Source: Acinetobacter sp. WCHA45
GTDB lineage: Bacteria > Pseudomonadota > Gammaproteobacteria > Pseudomonadales > Moraxellaceae
Assembly: GCF_002165255.2 (NCBI RefSeq)
Contig: NZ_CP028561.1
Span: forward strand, 1,364,001 to 1,428,000
Direction: 5' to 3'
Length of the DNA: 64,000 bases
Shown: piece by piece, positions 56,565 through 64,000 of the stretch
Layout: each line of letters begins with the position of its first letter
How positions within the stretch are numbered: the stretch's first letter is position 1
Position numbers and translations under genes: made by a program
Notes under the pieces: generated by a model
What the model was told of the DNA's origin: nothing
Databases searched by the model: none
What the model saw: only the letters and a program-made list of their open reading frames with translations

Positions 56565-56936
56565 TTACGCCATAACTGGTTCTTGCATAAAAAAGAAATG
56601 CTGCATTTGTTGTGTCGAAAGTTTGAATTTGCGATGCGAAGAATTAAATAAAGCAGGCTCTACTTGTAAACGCGTTAAGGTTGGTAATAGTGATTCATGA
56701 AAATCTTTAGGTGTAATTTTACGTGGTTTATAATTTTTCCAATTTGATTTTGCGTAACGGTGTGCTTGTACGCCATTCAACCAAAATGGGAATACATGAC
56801 CATCGTGATCGGACTTGATTGCCCAACCTTGATGATATAAACCCCAAAGTACGCCACAATACATCATTGTTTTTAGAATTGAAATTTTAATCATCAACTC
56901 GCGTGATACTGGTTGGAAATTATTAAAACGATACAT
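56565..56936 (-). CDS. DUF2750 family protein
   Basis: This 123-residue protein has the DUF2750 pattern VLWGLYHQGWAIKSDHDGHVFPFWLNGVQAHRYAKSNW followed by KPRKITPKDFHESLLPTL. These small soluble proteins have no known role. The N-terminal residues before MIKISILKTMMYCG could belong to a later start. No neighbour suggests a function. Confidence 0.75.
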   Translation of the reverse strand: MYRFNNFQPVSRELMIKISILKTMMYCGVLWGLYHQGWAIKSDHDGHVFPFWLNGVQAHRYAKSNWKNYKPRKITPKDFHESLLPTLTRLQVEPALFNSSHRKFKLSTQQMQHFFFMQEPVMA

Positions 56937-57237
56937 GTTCGTAAACTAATTTTATTTAAACTCATGTTTAATTATAAGAAATTTATATGGCATTTATGTT
57001 TAAACAATTGATCTAAATCGTAAGCAAATATTCTTTTGGGTCAAAATATCATCTTGATTATTCAATCTTTGCATCAGATAAAAGCAATTCAGAAAGACTC
57101 TAGAAATATTTTTTTTATTAAAGTTAACACTACCTGAGCAAATCAAAGCTTTGATGCAGCGCAAGTTAGACCTTGGGAGGGAGTGATGTTGTACGTTTTA
57201 AGGAGGTATTAAAAAACGCCACCTGAGTGACGTTTTC
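56937..57237. other. Intergenic region with a possible gene remnant
   Basis: The left part is the upstream region of the DUF2750 gene. At about 57130-57186 a plus-strand frame reads LPEQIKALMQRKLDLGRE then stops, with codon use that looks coding but without a start codon before it. It may be the tail of a lost gene. Two purine-rich sites (GGGAGGGAG and AAGGAGG) follow without a real gene. Confidence 0.35.
57211..57236 (-). terminator. Terminator of the Sel1-like small gene
   Basis: On the minus strand AAAACGTCAC and GTGGCGTTTT pair with one mismatch and end in a T-run. Confidence 0.65.
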
Positions 57238-57471
57238 TTATGCTTGCATTGTTGCTAACTTTTGCCAATATTGAGCTTTCAAAGAATCACGTTCTACTCG
57301 AAAACCTTGATAATACAGTTCCGCTAAAAATAATGCTGCTTTACCGTGACCTGCTTGAGCTACTTGTTCAAGCTCTTTCACAGCATCTAGAAAGTTTTTT
57401 TGCGATTGAATTGTATTTACTGCATTGGCATACACATGCTCTAGTTCATGTTGTGTAAAATGCTGAATCAT
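57238..57471 (-). CDS. Small protein with one Sel1-like repeat
   Basis: This 77-residue protein has a helical C-terminal half reading GHGKAALFLAELYYQGFRVERDSLKAQYWQKLA, which is one Sel1-like repeat (A..LA.LY..G..V..D..KA..W..KA). Sel1 repeats bind other proteins. A TAAGGAG site precedes the ATG. No signal peptide is present. The role is unknown. Confidence 0.7.
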   Translation of the reverse strand: MIQHFTQHELEHVYANAVNTIQSQKNFLDAVKELEQVAQAGHGKAALFLAELYYQGFRVERDSLKAQYWQKLATMQA

Positions 57472-57704
57472 ATATAACTCCTTATTTTAATTATGATTAC
57501 TTCAGATTCTATTCAAAGATACTTTACTTTGAACTTAAGTCACTATAACTCTGAATTATGAAATAATTATGACAACATTACTTGAATTGTCAAGTATATT
57601 GCGTGTCATTATGTAATTTGTAAGCTTACACGATTAAACACTTCTCGCAAATATTTTTAAGTAAAATCAAAGTGAAAATAATAGAAATAGATAAGGAGAA
57701 TAAT

Positions 57705-58064
57705 ATGTCAAATGTAATTGATGGCTTCAGCTTTGATGTACCGCCAGCAGAAAGCCAAATTATTGCTTTAGCTCACCATCACCGTAAATTACTCGATGAG
57801 GCAATCTTTCATCAGGAGATTCACTTAGGTGACTATTGTTTAGCACAGCGTAAAAGAGTTTACGATTTCGCAAGTCATTTAAGCCCTGAACAAAAAGATC
57901 GGTTTTATGATATTTACAATGGCGAGTTGGAACGTATTGCTGATGATGATGATTTACATCCAGCTGATGCTGAAAGTGGTGTAGGGATGTTTGCTATATT
58001 TTTGACACTCGTGATTATTGCATTCATTCTATATTTCGCCTTTGTCCGTTCGCTGATGAGTTGA
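57705..58064 (+). CDS. Hypothetical tail-anchored membrane protein
   Basis: This protein of about 119 residues has a soluble helical N-terminal part with HHHRKLLDEA and RKRVYDFASHLSPEQKDRFYDIYNGELERIADDD, then one C-terminal membrane helix (GMFAIFLTLVIIAFILYFAFV). AAGGAG lies before the ATG at 57705, which is preferred over an upstream ATG at 57672. I do not know the family; the topology is tail-anchored. Confidence 0.7.
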   Translation: MSNVIDGFSFDVPPAESQIIALAHHHRKLLDEAIFHQEIHLGDYCLAQRKRVYDFASHLSPEQKDRFYDIYNGELERIADDDDLHPADAESGVGMFAIFLTLVIIAFILYFAFVRSLMS

Positions 58065-58171
58065 TTAATATCATATGAGCGTTCAATAAACTTACTAGTG
58101 GTGAATTATTGAACGCTACACTTGTCCTAAGCGAGCTAGACACATACACTACATCTAATTCGAGGTAGATT

Positions 58172-58501
58172 ATGCTGTCTATAATTTCTAAACATAAATT
58201 TTTACAATCCAAATTAGGGTTGAAAATTGACCAATTTTATAATGCTTTGGTCAGTATCATTATTTTGTCTATTTTTATCCTTGCATTTTATGCATTGAAA
58301 CTTCCTGTCAATCCTTTGCAATATCAACAAGTACTTCAGTTTTCACAGCAAGCCAGTCATCCTAAAACACAACAAATGGCGGTACATATACTGGAAAATT
58401 CTCAGATTCGCCGTGAGGATTATTTAAAGCTTTTGAACGCTTATCAATTTGAATCTAGTCGAATCAAAGAGTATCCAGCGATGGCACAAGAAGATGAGTA
58501 A
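58172..58501 (+). CDS. Hypothetical single-pass membrane protein
   Basis: This 109-residue protein has one membrane helix at about residues 26-46 (LVSIIILSIFILAFYALKL) and a soluble helical C-terminus. GAGG precedes the ATG. It lies 107 bp after the tail-anchored protein gene and 120 bp before ftsY, all on the plus strand. No family recognised. Confidence 0.65.
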   Translation: MLSIISKHKFLQSKLGLKIDQFYNALVSIIILSIFILAFYALKLPVNPLQYQQVLQFSQQASHPKTQQMAVHILENSQIRREDYLKLLNAYQFESSRIKEYPAMAQEDE

Positions 58502-58621
58502 GTTTTAATCGACTCATTTCTATTTATAAATGAACAGTTTGCCTTAGTCAGGAAAAAGAAATCAATTTGTGCTAGACTGACCATCTTTTAAAAAAGCTGC
58601 TTTTTTTCTCAAGGAATCGAC

Positions 58622-59740
58622 ATGCAACAGCAATCGAATATGCAAAATAAATTCTTGATAAATGCCGATATCGGAGATGACGATGTCACATTACCAAGTT
58701 TACCTGCTGTCGATGTTCCCATTATTGAGCCAGTTGCTAAAATTACTGTTGAAACGCCATCATCTGCTGTTGTGGAAGAAACATCTGTTCCTGCTGTTAC
58801 AGAAGAAGCCAAGTCAACAGGTTTCTTTGGTCGTATGAAGGATGGTTTGACTAAAACGCGCCGTAGCTTTACGGATGGTATGGTCAATATCTTAATTGGT
58901 GGCAAAGAAATTGATGATGAGTTATTAGAAGAAGTTGAAGAACAGCTACTCATCGCCGACATTGGTGTCGATGCGACCAAAACTATTATCGCGAATCTTA
59001 CTGAAAGAACTGCGCGTGGAGATTTAATTTATTCGCATGCGCTCTACAAAGCATTACAAGAAGAGTTGGTTGCATTACTTGCGCCACGTGTAAAACCATT
59101 ACATATCGATCCAAATAAATCGCCTTATGTGATTTTAATGGTGGGTGTAAATGGCGTAGGTAAAACGACGACCATTGGTAAACTGGCTAAACGTTTACAA
59201 GGTGAAGGTAAAAAAGTCATGCTTGCGGCGGGTGATACTTTCCGTGCTGCAGCGACTGAGCAACTACAAATTTGGGGTGAACGTAACGATATTCCAGTTG
59301 TCGCTCAGGGGCATGGTGCAGATAGTGCATCGGTTATCTTTGATGCTTTTGAAAGTGCGCGTGCAAAGGGTATTGATGTTCTTATCGCAGATACAGCAGG
59401 TCGTTTGCAAAATAAATCAAATCTTATGGAAGAGTTGAAAAAAGTTAAACGTGTGATGCAAAAGATCGATGCAACTGCACCGCATGAAATTATGTTAATT
59501 GTAGATGCGGGGACAGGCCAAAATGCAATTAACCAAGTGCAACTGTTTGATGAGGCGGTTGGCTTAACTGGTATTACGATTACTAAACTTGATGGTACAG
59601 CGAAAGGTGGTGTGTTATTTAATATCGCGAGCCGTACCCATGTGCCAATTCGTTATATTGGTGTCGGTGAAAAGATTGATGATTTACGCCCATTCTCAGC
59701 AAAATCATTTGTTGCGGCATTATTTGAAACTGATAAGTAA
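58622..59740 (+). CDS. ftsY: Signal recognition particle receptor FtsY
   Basis: This 372-residue GTPase has an acidic, proline- and valine-rich N-terminal region (residues 1 to about 60), the N-domain helix bundle, and the G domain with GVNGVGKTTTIGKLA, DTAGRLQNK, and TKLDGTAKGG. It docks ribosome-SRP complexes at the membrane. The acidic N-terminus replaces the longer one of E. coli. Its own terminator follows. Confidence 0.95.
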   Translation: MQQQSNMQNKFLINADIGDDDVTLPSLPAVDVPIIEPVAKITVETPSSAVVEETSVPAVTEEAKSTGFFGRMKDGLTKTRRSFTDGMVNILIGGKEIDDELLEEVEEQLLIADIGVDATKTIIANLTERTARGDLIYSHALYKALQEELVALLAPRVKPLHIDPNKSPYVILMVGVNGVGKTTTIGKLAKRLQGEGKKVMLAAGDTFRAAATEQLQIWGERNDIPVVAQGHGADSASVIFDAFESARAKGIDVLIADTAGRLQNKSNLMEELKKVKRVMQKIDATAPHEIMLIVDAGTGQNAINQVQLFDEAVGLTGITITKLDGTAKGGVLFNIASRTHVPIRYIGVGEKIDDLRPFSAKSFVAALFETDK

Positions 59741-59752
59741 TTAGTTTATGTT

Positions 59753-59783
59753 AAAAAGACTCCACTCAATGTGGAGTTTTTTT
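59753..59783 (+). terminator. Terminator of ftsY
   Basis: GACTCCAC and GTGGAGTTTT with loop TCAAT, ending in seven T. Confidence 0.85.
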
Positions 59784-59915
59784 ATAGTTCACAAATAGCA
59801 TTGTTTCAAAAATAAAACGATCTGTCATGTTTTTTAGACTATTCCTAAAAAATGTATCGTTATACACTACATTCAATCCAAGATAACGCCTTAAAGGTAT
59901 AGTAGGAATAACAAC

Positions 59916-60512
59916 ATGAGTAACTTTCTAAATAGCATTAAATCACGTCGTACCATTTATGCAATTGGTAAAAATCTTACAGTTGACCAAGCAACGATTG
60001 AAGAAACAATTCGCGAAGCAGTAAAACAAAGCCCATCATCATTCAACTCACAAACTTCACGTGTTGTAACTTTATATGGTGAATCACACCATAAACTTTG
60101 GGAAATTGTTCGCGAAACTTTACGTAAAATGGTTCCAGCAGAAGCATTTGCAAATACTAGCGCGAAAATTGATAGTTTCTCAGCAGGTTTTGGTACAGCG
60201 TTATTTTATGAAGATCAAGATGTTGTAAAAGGTTTACAAGAGCAATTCGCACTGTATGCGGATAACTTCCCAGTTTGGTCTGAACATTCAAGTGCGATTG
60301 CTCAGTTCGCAACATGGACTGCATTATCTGAAATTGGTGTTGGTGCATCATTACAGCACTATAATCCAATCGTGGATGCCGAAGTTGCTGAAACTTTTGA
60401 TATTCCATCAAACTGGAAACTACGTGCCCAGTTAGTATTCGGTTCTATTGAAGCAGCTGCTGGCGAAAAAACCTATATGGATGATGCTGCACGTTTCAAA
60501 ACTTTTAACTAA
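59916..60512 (+). CDS. Nitroreductase-family protein (Frm2/Hbn1-like)
   Basis: This 198-residue flavoprotein starts MSNFLNSIKSRRTIYAIGKN with the FMN-binding SRR motif, then SPSSFNSQTSRVV and a late ALSEIGVGASLQHYNP. These segments resemble the Frm2/Hbn1 group of oxidoreductases known from yeast and bacteria. They reduce nitro compounds or quinones with NAD(P)H. The exact substrate here is unknown. Confidence 0.83.
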   Translation: MSNFLNSIKSRRTIYAIGKNLTVDQATIEETIREAVKQSPSSFNSQTSRVVTLYGESHHKLWEIVRETLRKMVPAEAFANTSAKIDSFSAGFGTALFYEDQDVVKGLQEQFALYADNFPVWSEHSSAIAQFATWTALSEIGVGASLQHYNPIVDAEVAETFDIPSNWKLRAQLVFGSIEAAAGEKTYMDDAARFKTFN

Positions 60513-60530
60513 GTAAATATACGTATCACT

Positions 60531-60557
60531 AAAAAGAGCACTCAATGTGCTCTTTTT
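60531..60557 (+). terminator. Terminator of the nitroreductase gene
   Basis: AAAAAGAGCAC and GTGCTCTTTTT, perfect arms around TCAAT. Confidence 0.85.
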
Positions 60558-60644
60558 TTATTTAAGGTTTGTATTCGCCAAAAGAACTATGGCGCTTAGC
60601 ATTAAAACTAATGTATATATCTTAAAAAAGCCAAATTGTTGGAA

Positions 60645-60672
60645 TAGACAGTTTTGTTTTATGTCATAAAAT
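60645..60672 (+). promoter_or_regulatory. Promoter candidate for the DUF2057 gene
   Basis: TAGACA at 60645-60650, a 16-nt spacer and TAAAAT at 60667-60672, each one base off consensus; leader of about 55 nt. Confidence 0.45.
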
Positions 60673-60734
60673 GGTCATAATCGCAGAGCATAGTGCTTAC
60701 GATTTCATAAATTGTTTATATCGAGAAGAGTCTA

Positions 60735-61412
60735 ATGTCTTTAAGAGTTGGTGTTGCTGCTTTCGGGTTATTATTGAGTAGTTCAGTTTTTTCAGCAGTC
60801 ACAATCACTGCACCTGAAGAAATCGTGATTCTTGCGGTAAATGGTCAAGAAGTAAATAATGGTTTAATTCCTTCAAAGAAAAATAACTATCAGGTTGATC
60901 CTGGGAACTTAACGGTAAATGTTCGTTATCGTGAATATTTTGAACACTTAAATGGTGAACACGATATTGTGAAATCTGGTGTGGTAACAATTCAAACAGC
61001 AGATCTTAAAGATAATCAAACTTATAATTTGGCACTCGTAAATGCTCCAAAAGACTTCAGTGAAGCAAAAAAATTTGCTGAACAGCCTACGGTTGCTTTA
61101 TATGATCAAAGCAAAAAACTTGTAGTACAGCAAACAGGTGCAAATAATGAAGCTCAACCGTGGTTTTCAGGTAACAGTTTGCTAGGTCGTACTTTAGATT
61201 TAACGCAAAAAAACAAAAATAATGTCGTGAATCAACCTGCACCCGTATATGCAGCTTCGACAACAAATGTAGCACCTGTTGCTGTAACAGCAACAACGGC
61301 AGTATCGGGCAATATAAAAACCACAGATCAGCAACTAGTAGAGTTGTGGCAAAAAGCATCGAAAGCTGAGCGTCAAAAATTTATGGCGTGGTTAGCAGGG
61401 CAAACGAACTAA
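60735..61412 (+). CDS. DUF2057 family periplasmic protein (YccT/CsgI-like)
   Basis: This 225-residue protein has a signal peptide (VGVAAFGLLLSSSVFSA) and a beta-rich domain with ILAVNGQEVNNG and YQVDPGNLTVNVRYREYFEH, which fit DUF2057. E. coli YccT (CsgI) inhibits curli assembly. The C-terminal tail from residue about 165 is rich in Ala, Thr and Val and ends with a helix LVELWQKASKAERQKFMAWLAG, not usual in E. coli. Confidence 0.82.
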   Translation: MSLRVGVAAFGLLLSSSVFSAVTITAPEEIVILAVNGQEVNNGLIPSKKNNYQVDPGNLTVNVRYREYFEHLNGEHDIVKSGVVTIQTADLKDNQTYNLALVNAPKDFSEAKKFAEQPTVALYDQSKKLVVQQTGANNEAQPWFSGNSLLGRTLDLTQKNKNNVVNQPAPVYAASTTNVAPVAVTATTAVSGNIKTTDQQLVELWQKASKAERQKFMAWLAGQTN

Positions 61413-61426
61413 TTGCTCCACTGTAA

Positions 61427-61454
61427 AAGAACCGATGTTATCATCGGTTTTTTA
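61427..61454 (+). terminator. Terminator of the DUF2057 gene
   Basis: ACCGATG and CATCGGT with loop TTAT, flanked by A-run and T-run. Confidence 0.8.
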
Positions 61455-61473
61455 TTGAGCGTAAAAAATAGAA

Positions 61474-61995
61474 ATGTCTTTAAACATTAGAAATGCAAAT
61501 ATTGATGATGTAGCGCAATTGGTTGAATTAATCAATTTGGCTTATCGGGCTCAATCTGACCGAAGTTGGACCACTGAAAAAGCATTTGTAGATGGAACAC
61601 GCATTACCAATGAGCAATTGAGTGAAGACTTGAACCGATCAAATTTTAAACTGTTTGTTGGCGAGAATGAACAAGGTTTGTTAGTTGCTTGTATTGGACT
61701 CAGTCTTGATCATAACTCTGTTGAAATTGGAACTTTTGCGATTGATTCATCGGTTCAAAACTTAGGATATGGCAAACAAATGCTCAATTATGTTGAAGCA
61801 TATGTTGCACAGAGTTGTTTGGAAGTTCGAGATTTAATTATGTATGTCTTGGATGTTCGCTCTGAATTAATCGCATATTATCAGCGTCGTGGTTATCAGA
61901 TTACAGGTCATATAGAGCCTTATCCTGTAAATGCAAATGTAGGTCAGCCGTTGGTGCCAATTCAGTTAATTGAAATGAAAAAGGTAATCTTATAA
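61474..61995 (+). CDS. GNAT-family N-acetyltransferase
   Basis: This 173-residue acetyltransferase has the GNAT fold: LNIRNANIDDVAQLVELINLAY at the start, the acetyl-CoA segment IGTFAIDSSVQNLGYGKQML (the usual Q/RxxGxG/A), and a late YYQRRGYQITGH. Substrate unknown. The ATG lies close to the DUF2057 terminator, so it may have its own promoter. Confidence 0.85.
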   Translation: MSLNIRNANIDDVAQLVELINLAYRAQSDRSWTTEKAFVDGTRITNEQLSEDLNRSNFKLFVGENEQGLLVACIGLSLDHNSVEIGTFAIDSSVQNLGYGKQMLNYVEAYVAQSCLEVRDLIMYVLDVRSELIAYYQRRGYQITGHIEPYPVNANVGQPLVPIQLIEMKKVIL

Positions 61996-62082
61996 TCTAT
62001 TGGTTAAAATTTTTACTATTCAATATTTTAAATTACATTGTAATTACTTTGTGCATTATTAAATGATGATTCTAAACGACAT

Positions 62083-62111
62083 AAAAAGAGGAAGCCATGC
62101 TTCCTCTTTTT
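62083..62111. terminator. Bidirectional terminator between the GNAT gene and the cyd operon
   Basis: AAAAAGAGGAAGC and GCTTCCTCTTTTT, perfect 13-bp arms around CAT. Confidence 0.87.
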
Positions 62112-62128
62112 ATTTGATTTGTTAAAGA

Positions 62129-62425
62129 TTAATTACCAATCCAAATATAATAACCTAAGATCATCAGAGGCCATGCAATATAAGGACTAAATAACCATTT
62201 CCATAACCAAAATCTTGGTATAAACCCAACACCATGAATAAAACCGCCAGAAATACCGACCATGACGAGCATCAGCATAGTGTGGTTGTAGTGACCATTG
62301 GCATCTAACATTAATGATGGGTGTACCAATAAAATAGCAGCAAGTGGCAATGCCAACAGAAACGAAACGGTCATTGCAAGCACTTGAGCTTTACTATTCT
62401 TCGGTGTTGTCATTGCTTCAGCCAT
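62129..62425 (-). CDS. ybgE: Cyd operon protein YbgE
   Basis: This membrane protein of about 98 residues has three hydrophobic helices: AQVLAMTVSFLLALPLAAILL, the middle LMLVMVGISGGFIHGVGF and YIAWPLMILGYYIW. Position after cydX and the GGFIHGVGF segment match YbgE. Its role in cytochrome bd assembly is not settled. The ATG at 62425 has GAGGAA before it; an ATG at 62440 would overlap cydX. Confidence 0.83.
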   Translation of the reverse strand: MAEAMTTPKNSKAQVLAMTVSFLLALPLAAILLVHPSLMLDANGHYNHTMLMLVMVGISGGFIHGVGFIPRFWLWKWLFSPYIAWPLMILGYYIWIGN

Positions 62426-62429
62426 TTTA

Positions 62430-62531
62430 TTATTCCTCATCTAAATCTTGATGGTGTTCGATATAGAGCGCACTGAGTACACCTGCGAAGCATGCCATCA
62501 AAATGCCTAGAATCCATGCAAAATACCACAT
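62430..62531 (-). CDS. cydX: Cytochrome bd small subunit CydX
   Basis: A 33-residue gene starting MWYFAWILGILMACFAGVLS and ending HHQDLDEE. The WYFAWILG start followed by one hydrophobic helix is the CydX (YbgT) signature. It starts 14 bp after the cydB stop with GAGGAGATG before it. CydX stabilises the heme centres of cytochrome bd in E. coli. It is too short for most gene callers and had to be read by eye. Confidence 0.92.
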   Translation of the reverse strand: MWYFAWILGILMACFAGVLSALYIEHHQDLDEE

Positions 62532-62545
62532 TTCACATCTCCTCA

Positions 62546-63691
62546 TTAGTACAAACTATGTGAATTTTCTTCAATGTGTTTGTTAGTGATGACACCCCAC
62601 ATTTTGTAATAAGACCAAGAGGTATAGATCAAAATGAGAGGAACAAAAATACAAGCAGCAACAGTCATTACACCAAGAGTTTTGTGACTAGAAACAGCAT
62701 CCCACATCGTTAAACTTGATGTTGGGTCGATACTTGATGGCAATAAGAATGGGAATAATGCAAAACCAGCAGTTAAGATTGCACCCACAATCATCAGACT
62801 CGTACCTGTAAAGCTTGCAGCTGCTTTACGTTTTCCAGCACTAAGAATAACCAATAATGCACCTAGGATTGCAACAATTGGTGCAGCCATAGTAATTGGA
62901 TAGGTTGAGTAGTTATTCAACCAACCATGGTTTGCATTTGTTACCACTTCTTTTGCAAGTGGGTTTAATGCAGCATTAGTATTAACAGCAGTAGCATAAC
63001 TATAGCCTGAGATATTTCCAAAGAATAACCAAGCGCCAGCCGCTAAGAAACATACAAGGAATGCGATTGCCATAATTTGAGTTGCTTTAGCCGAACGGTT
63101 ATGTAGATCACCATCAGTACGAAGCATTAACCATGCACCACCGTGAGCAGATAACATTGATAAACTCACAATACCGCAAATCAGCGCAAATGGATTCAAT
63201 AATGCAAAGAAGCTGCCTGTGTATTGAGAACGTAAGGTATCGTCTAAGCTAAATGGTACGCCCAAAAATAAGTTACCAAATGCAACACCGAATACTAGTG
63301 CTGGTACAGCACCACCAATGCATAGACCCCAATCCCAAGAAGTACGCCATTGGGTATTTTCTAATTTAGAACGGTAGTCAAATCCAACAGGTCTGAGGAA
63401 TAGCGCAAATAGAACGAGTAGTAATGCCCAATACATGCCAGAGAAAGCGACAGCATAAACCATTGGCCATGCGGCAAAAAGTGCACCACCAGCGGTAATA
63501 AACCAAACTTGGTTACCATCCCAGTGTGGTGCAATCGTATTAATTGCAGCACGTCTTTCAGAATCAGTTTTACCTACAAATGGCATCAGCGCCATTGAGC
63601 CCATATCAAAACCATCAGTGAGGGCAAAGCCAATCAGTAATACACCAACCAATACCCACCAAATAATTTTTAGGAGTTCATATTCGATCAT
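62546..63691 (-). CDS. cydB: Cytochrome bd ubiquinol oxidase subunit II
   Basis: This 381-residue membrane protein has about eight helices. Segments [13 protein letters not shown] [42 protein letters not shown] and [10 protein letters not shown] match CydB. It pairs with CydA to reduce oxygen at high affinity. Its ATG overlaps the cydA stop by four bases, and cydX and ybgE follow. Confidence 0.95.
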   Translation of the reverse strand: MIEYELLKIIWWVLVGVLLIGFALTDGFDMGSMALMPFVGKTDSERRAAINTIAPHWDGNQVWFITAGGALFAAWPMVYAVAFSGMYWALLLVLFALFLRPVGFDYRSKLENTQWRTSWDWGLCIGGAVPALVFGVAFGNLFLGVPFSLDDTLRSQYTGSFFALLNPFALICGIVSLSMLSAHGGAWLMLRTDGDLHNRSAKATQIMAIAFLVCFLAAGAWLFFGNISGYSYATAVNTNAALNPLAKEVVTNANHGWLNNYSTYPITMAAPIVAILGALLVILSAGKRKAAASFTGTSLMIVGAILTAGFALFPFLLPSSIDPTSSLTMWDAVSSHKTLGVMTVAACIFVPLILIYTSWSYYKMWGVITNKHIEENSHSLY

Positions 63692-64000
63692 GATTGAGCC
63701 TCCCCAGTTTTTGCAGCTAGTTTTTCAAAATGATATTTACCAGTATGCAACGAACTTGGACCTAAACGAGCAAATTTGATCATTAAGTACATTTCAATAA
63801 TGAGAAGTACTGTATAGAACGCAGCAAGTGCAATAATTGATCCCCATACATCACCTGTACTAACACTTGATGCAGAGAGGTGTGTAGGCAAGATTTCACC
63901 AATAGACCACGGTTGACGACCACCTTCAGCTACATACCAACCTGTTTGAGCTGCAATCCAAGGAAGAGGAAGCGCAAATAGAGCGTATTTAAGTAACCAA
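63688..64000 (-). CDS. cydA: Cytochrome bd ubiquinol oxidase subunit I, C-terminal part (5' end outside window)
   Basis: Only the last 103 or so residues are inside. The segment [20 protein letters not shown], with the conserved quinol-site neighbour GRQPW, and a last membrane helix ([26 protein letters not shown]) mark CydA. The stop overlaps the cydB start. The Q-loop and heme ligands lie to the right of the window. Confidence 0.93.
   Translation of the reverse strand, partial: WLLKYALFALPLPWIAAQTGWYVAEGGRQPWSIGEILPTHLSASSVSTGDVWGSIIALAAFYTVLLIIEMYLMIKFARLGPSSLHTGKYHFEKLAAKTGEAQS

Noticed and set aside
1..64000. tRNA, rRNA, CRISPR, prophage, toxin-antitoxin or defence island
   Set aside because: No cloverleaf, repeat-spacer array, phage structural gene or known defence motif was seen on reading both strands, though short RNAs could escape a reading without tools.

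Overview
This 64 kb window is chromosomal DNA from a gammaproteobacterium, almost certainly an Acinetobacter. The evidence is the AT-rich base composition and the gene content: adjacent lptD-surA and amgK-murU, exbBD-msbA-lpxK-kdsB, holB-pilZ-tatD, and a detached gspHIJK block. The sequence is mostly dense housekeeping genes. I see no prophage, integron, CRISPR array, rRNA or tRNA. The only mobile DNA recognised is a short decayed IS3-type remnant near the left end.

Layout. 1-1.2 kb: the C-terminal part of MetR and the IS remnant. 1.35-8.3 kb, mostly minus strand: a YbdG-type MscS channel, DUF2058, DUF1275, SstT, ThiG-ThiS, DUF423, RpoH and a TusA-like protein. 8.9-11.6 kb: a cold-shock protein, an RhlB-like helicase and Fba. 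11.7-15.4 kb: SurA and LptD on the minus strand, divergent from AmgK-MurU (peptidoglycan sugar recycling). 17.4-19.8 kb: RsmG-ParA-ParB. 19.8-25.4 kb: ExbB-ExbD-MsbA-LpxK-KdsB-HolB, largely lipid A and KDO supply. 25.7-30 kb: PilZ-TatD-TetR and pseudopilins GspH-I-J-K. 30-38.4 kb: QueD-like, Ung, enoyl-CoA hydratase family, TadA, SRPBCC protein, Cmk, RpsA, IhfB, LapA, a pseudogene not listed in any open frame, and PyrF. 38.4-42.1 kb: a LysO-type exporter, a Baeyer-Villiger-type flavin monooxygenase and a divergent AraC regulator. 42.2-46.6 kb: ZapE, malate synthase G and an SRAP protein. 46.6-58.5 kb: regulators (MarR, LysR), an alpha/beta hydrolase, BrnQ, Map, a small HD hydrolase, GrxD, ArgD, a CBS protein and several small orphan proteins. 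58.6-64 kb: FtsY, a nitroreductase, a DUF2057 protein, a GNAT enzyme and the cydAB-cydX-ybgE oxidase operon, with cydA cut by the window end.

Functionally the largest theme is the cell envelope: LPS transport (LptD, MsbA), lipid A/KDO synthesis (LpxK, KdsB), outer-membrane protein folding (SurA), peptidoglycan recycling (AmgK, MurU), type II secretion pseudopilins and PilZ. Central metabolism (Fba, GlcB, ArgD, PyrF), RNA/protein synthesis (RpsA, TadA, RsmG, Map, FtsY) and respiration (cytochrome bd) fill most of the rest.

I found no convincing new multi-gene system. The most useful new observations are: a decayed heme-oxygenase-like gene between lapA and pyrF, where many relatives carry lapB; hairpins that would cover the ribosome binding sites of the YbdG-like channel and the cold-shock gene; a three-hairpin leader before map; a perfect palindrome before glcB; a possible structured RNA before pilZ; and a 33-residue CydX gene.
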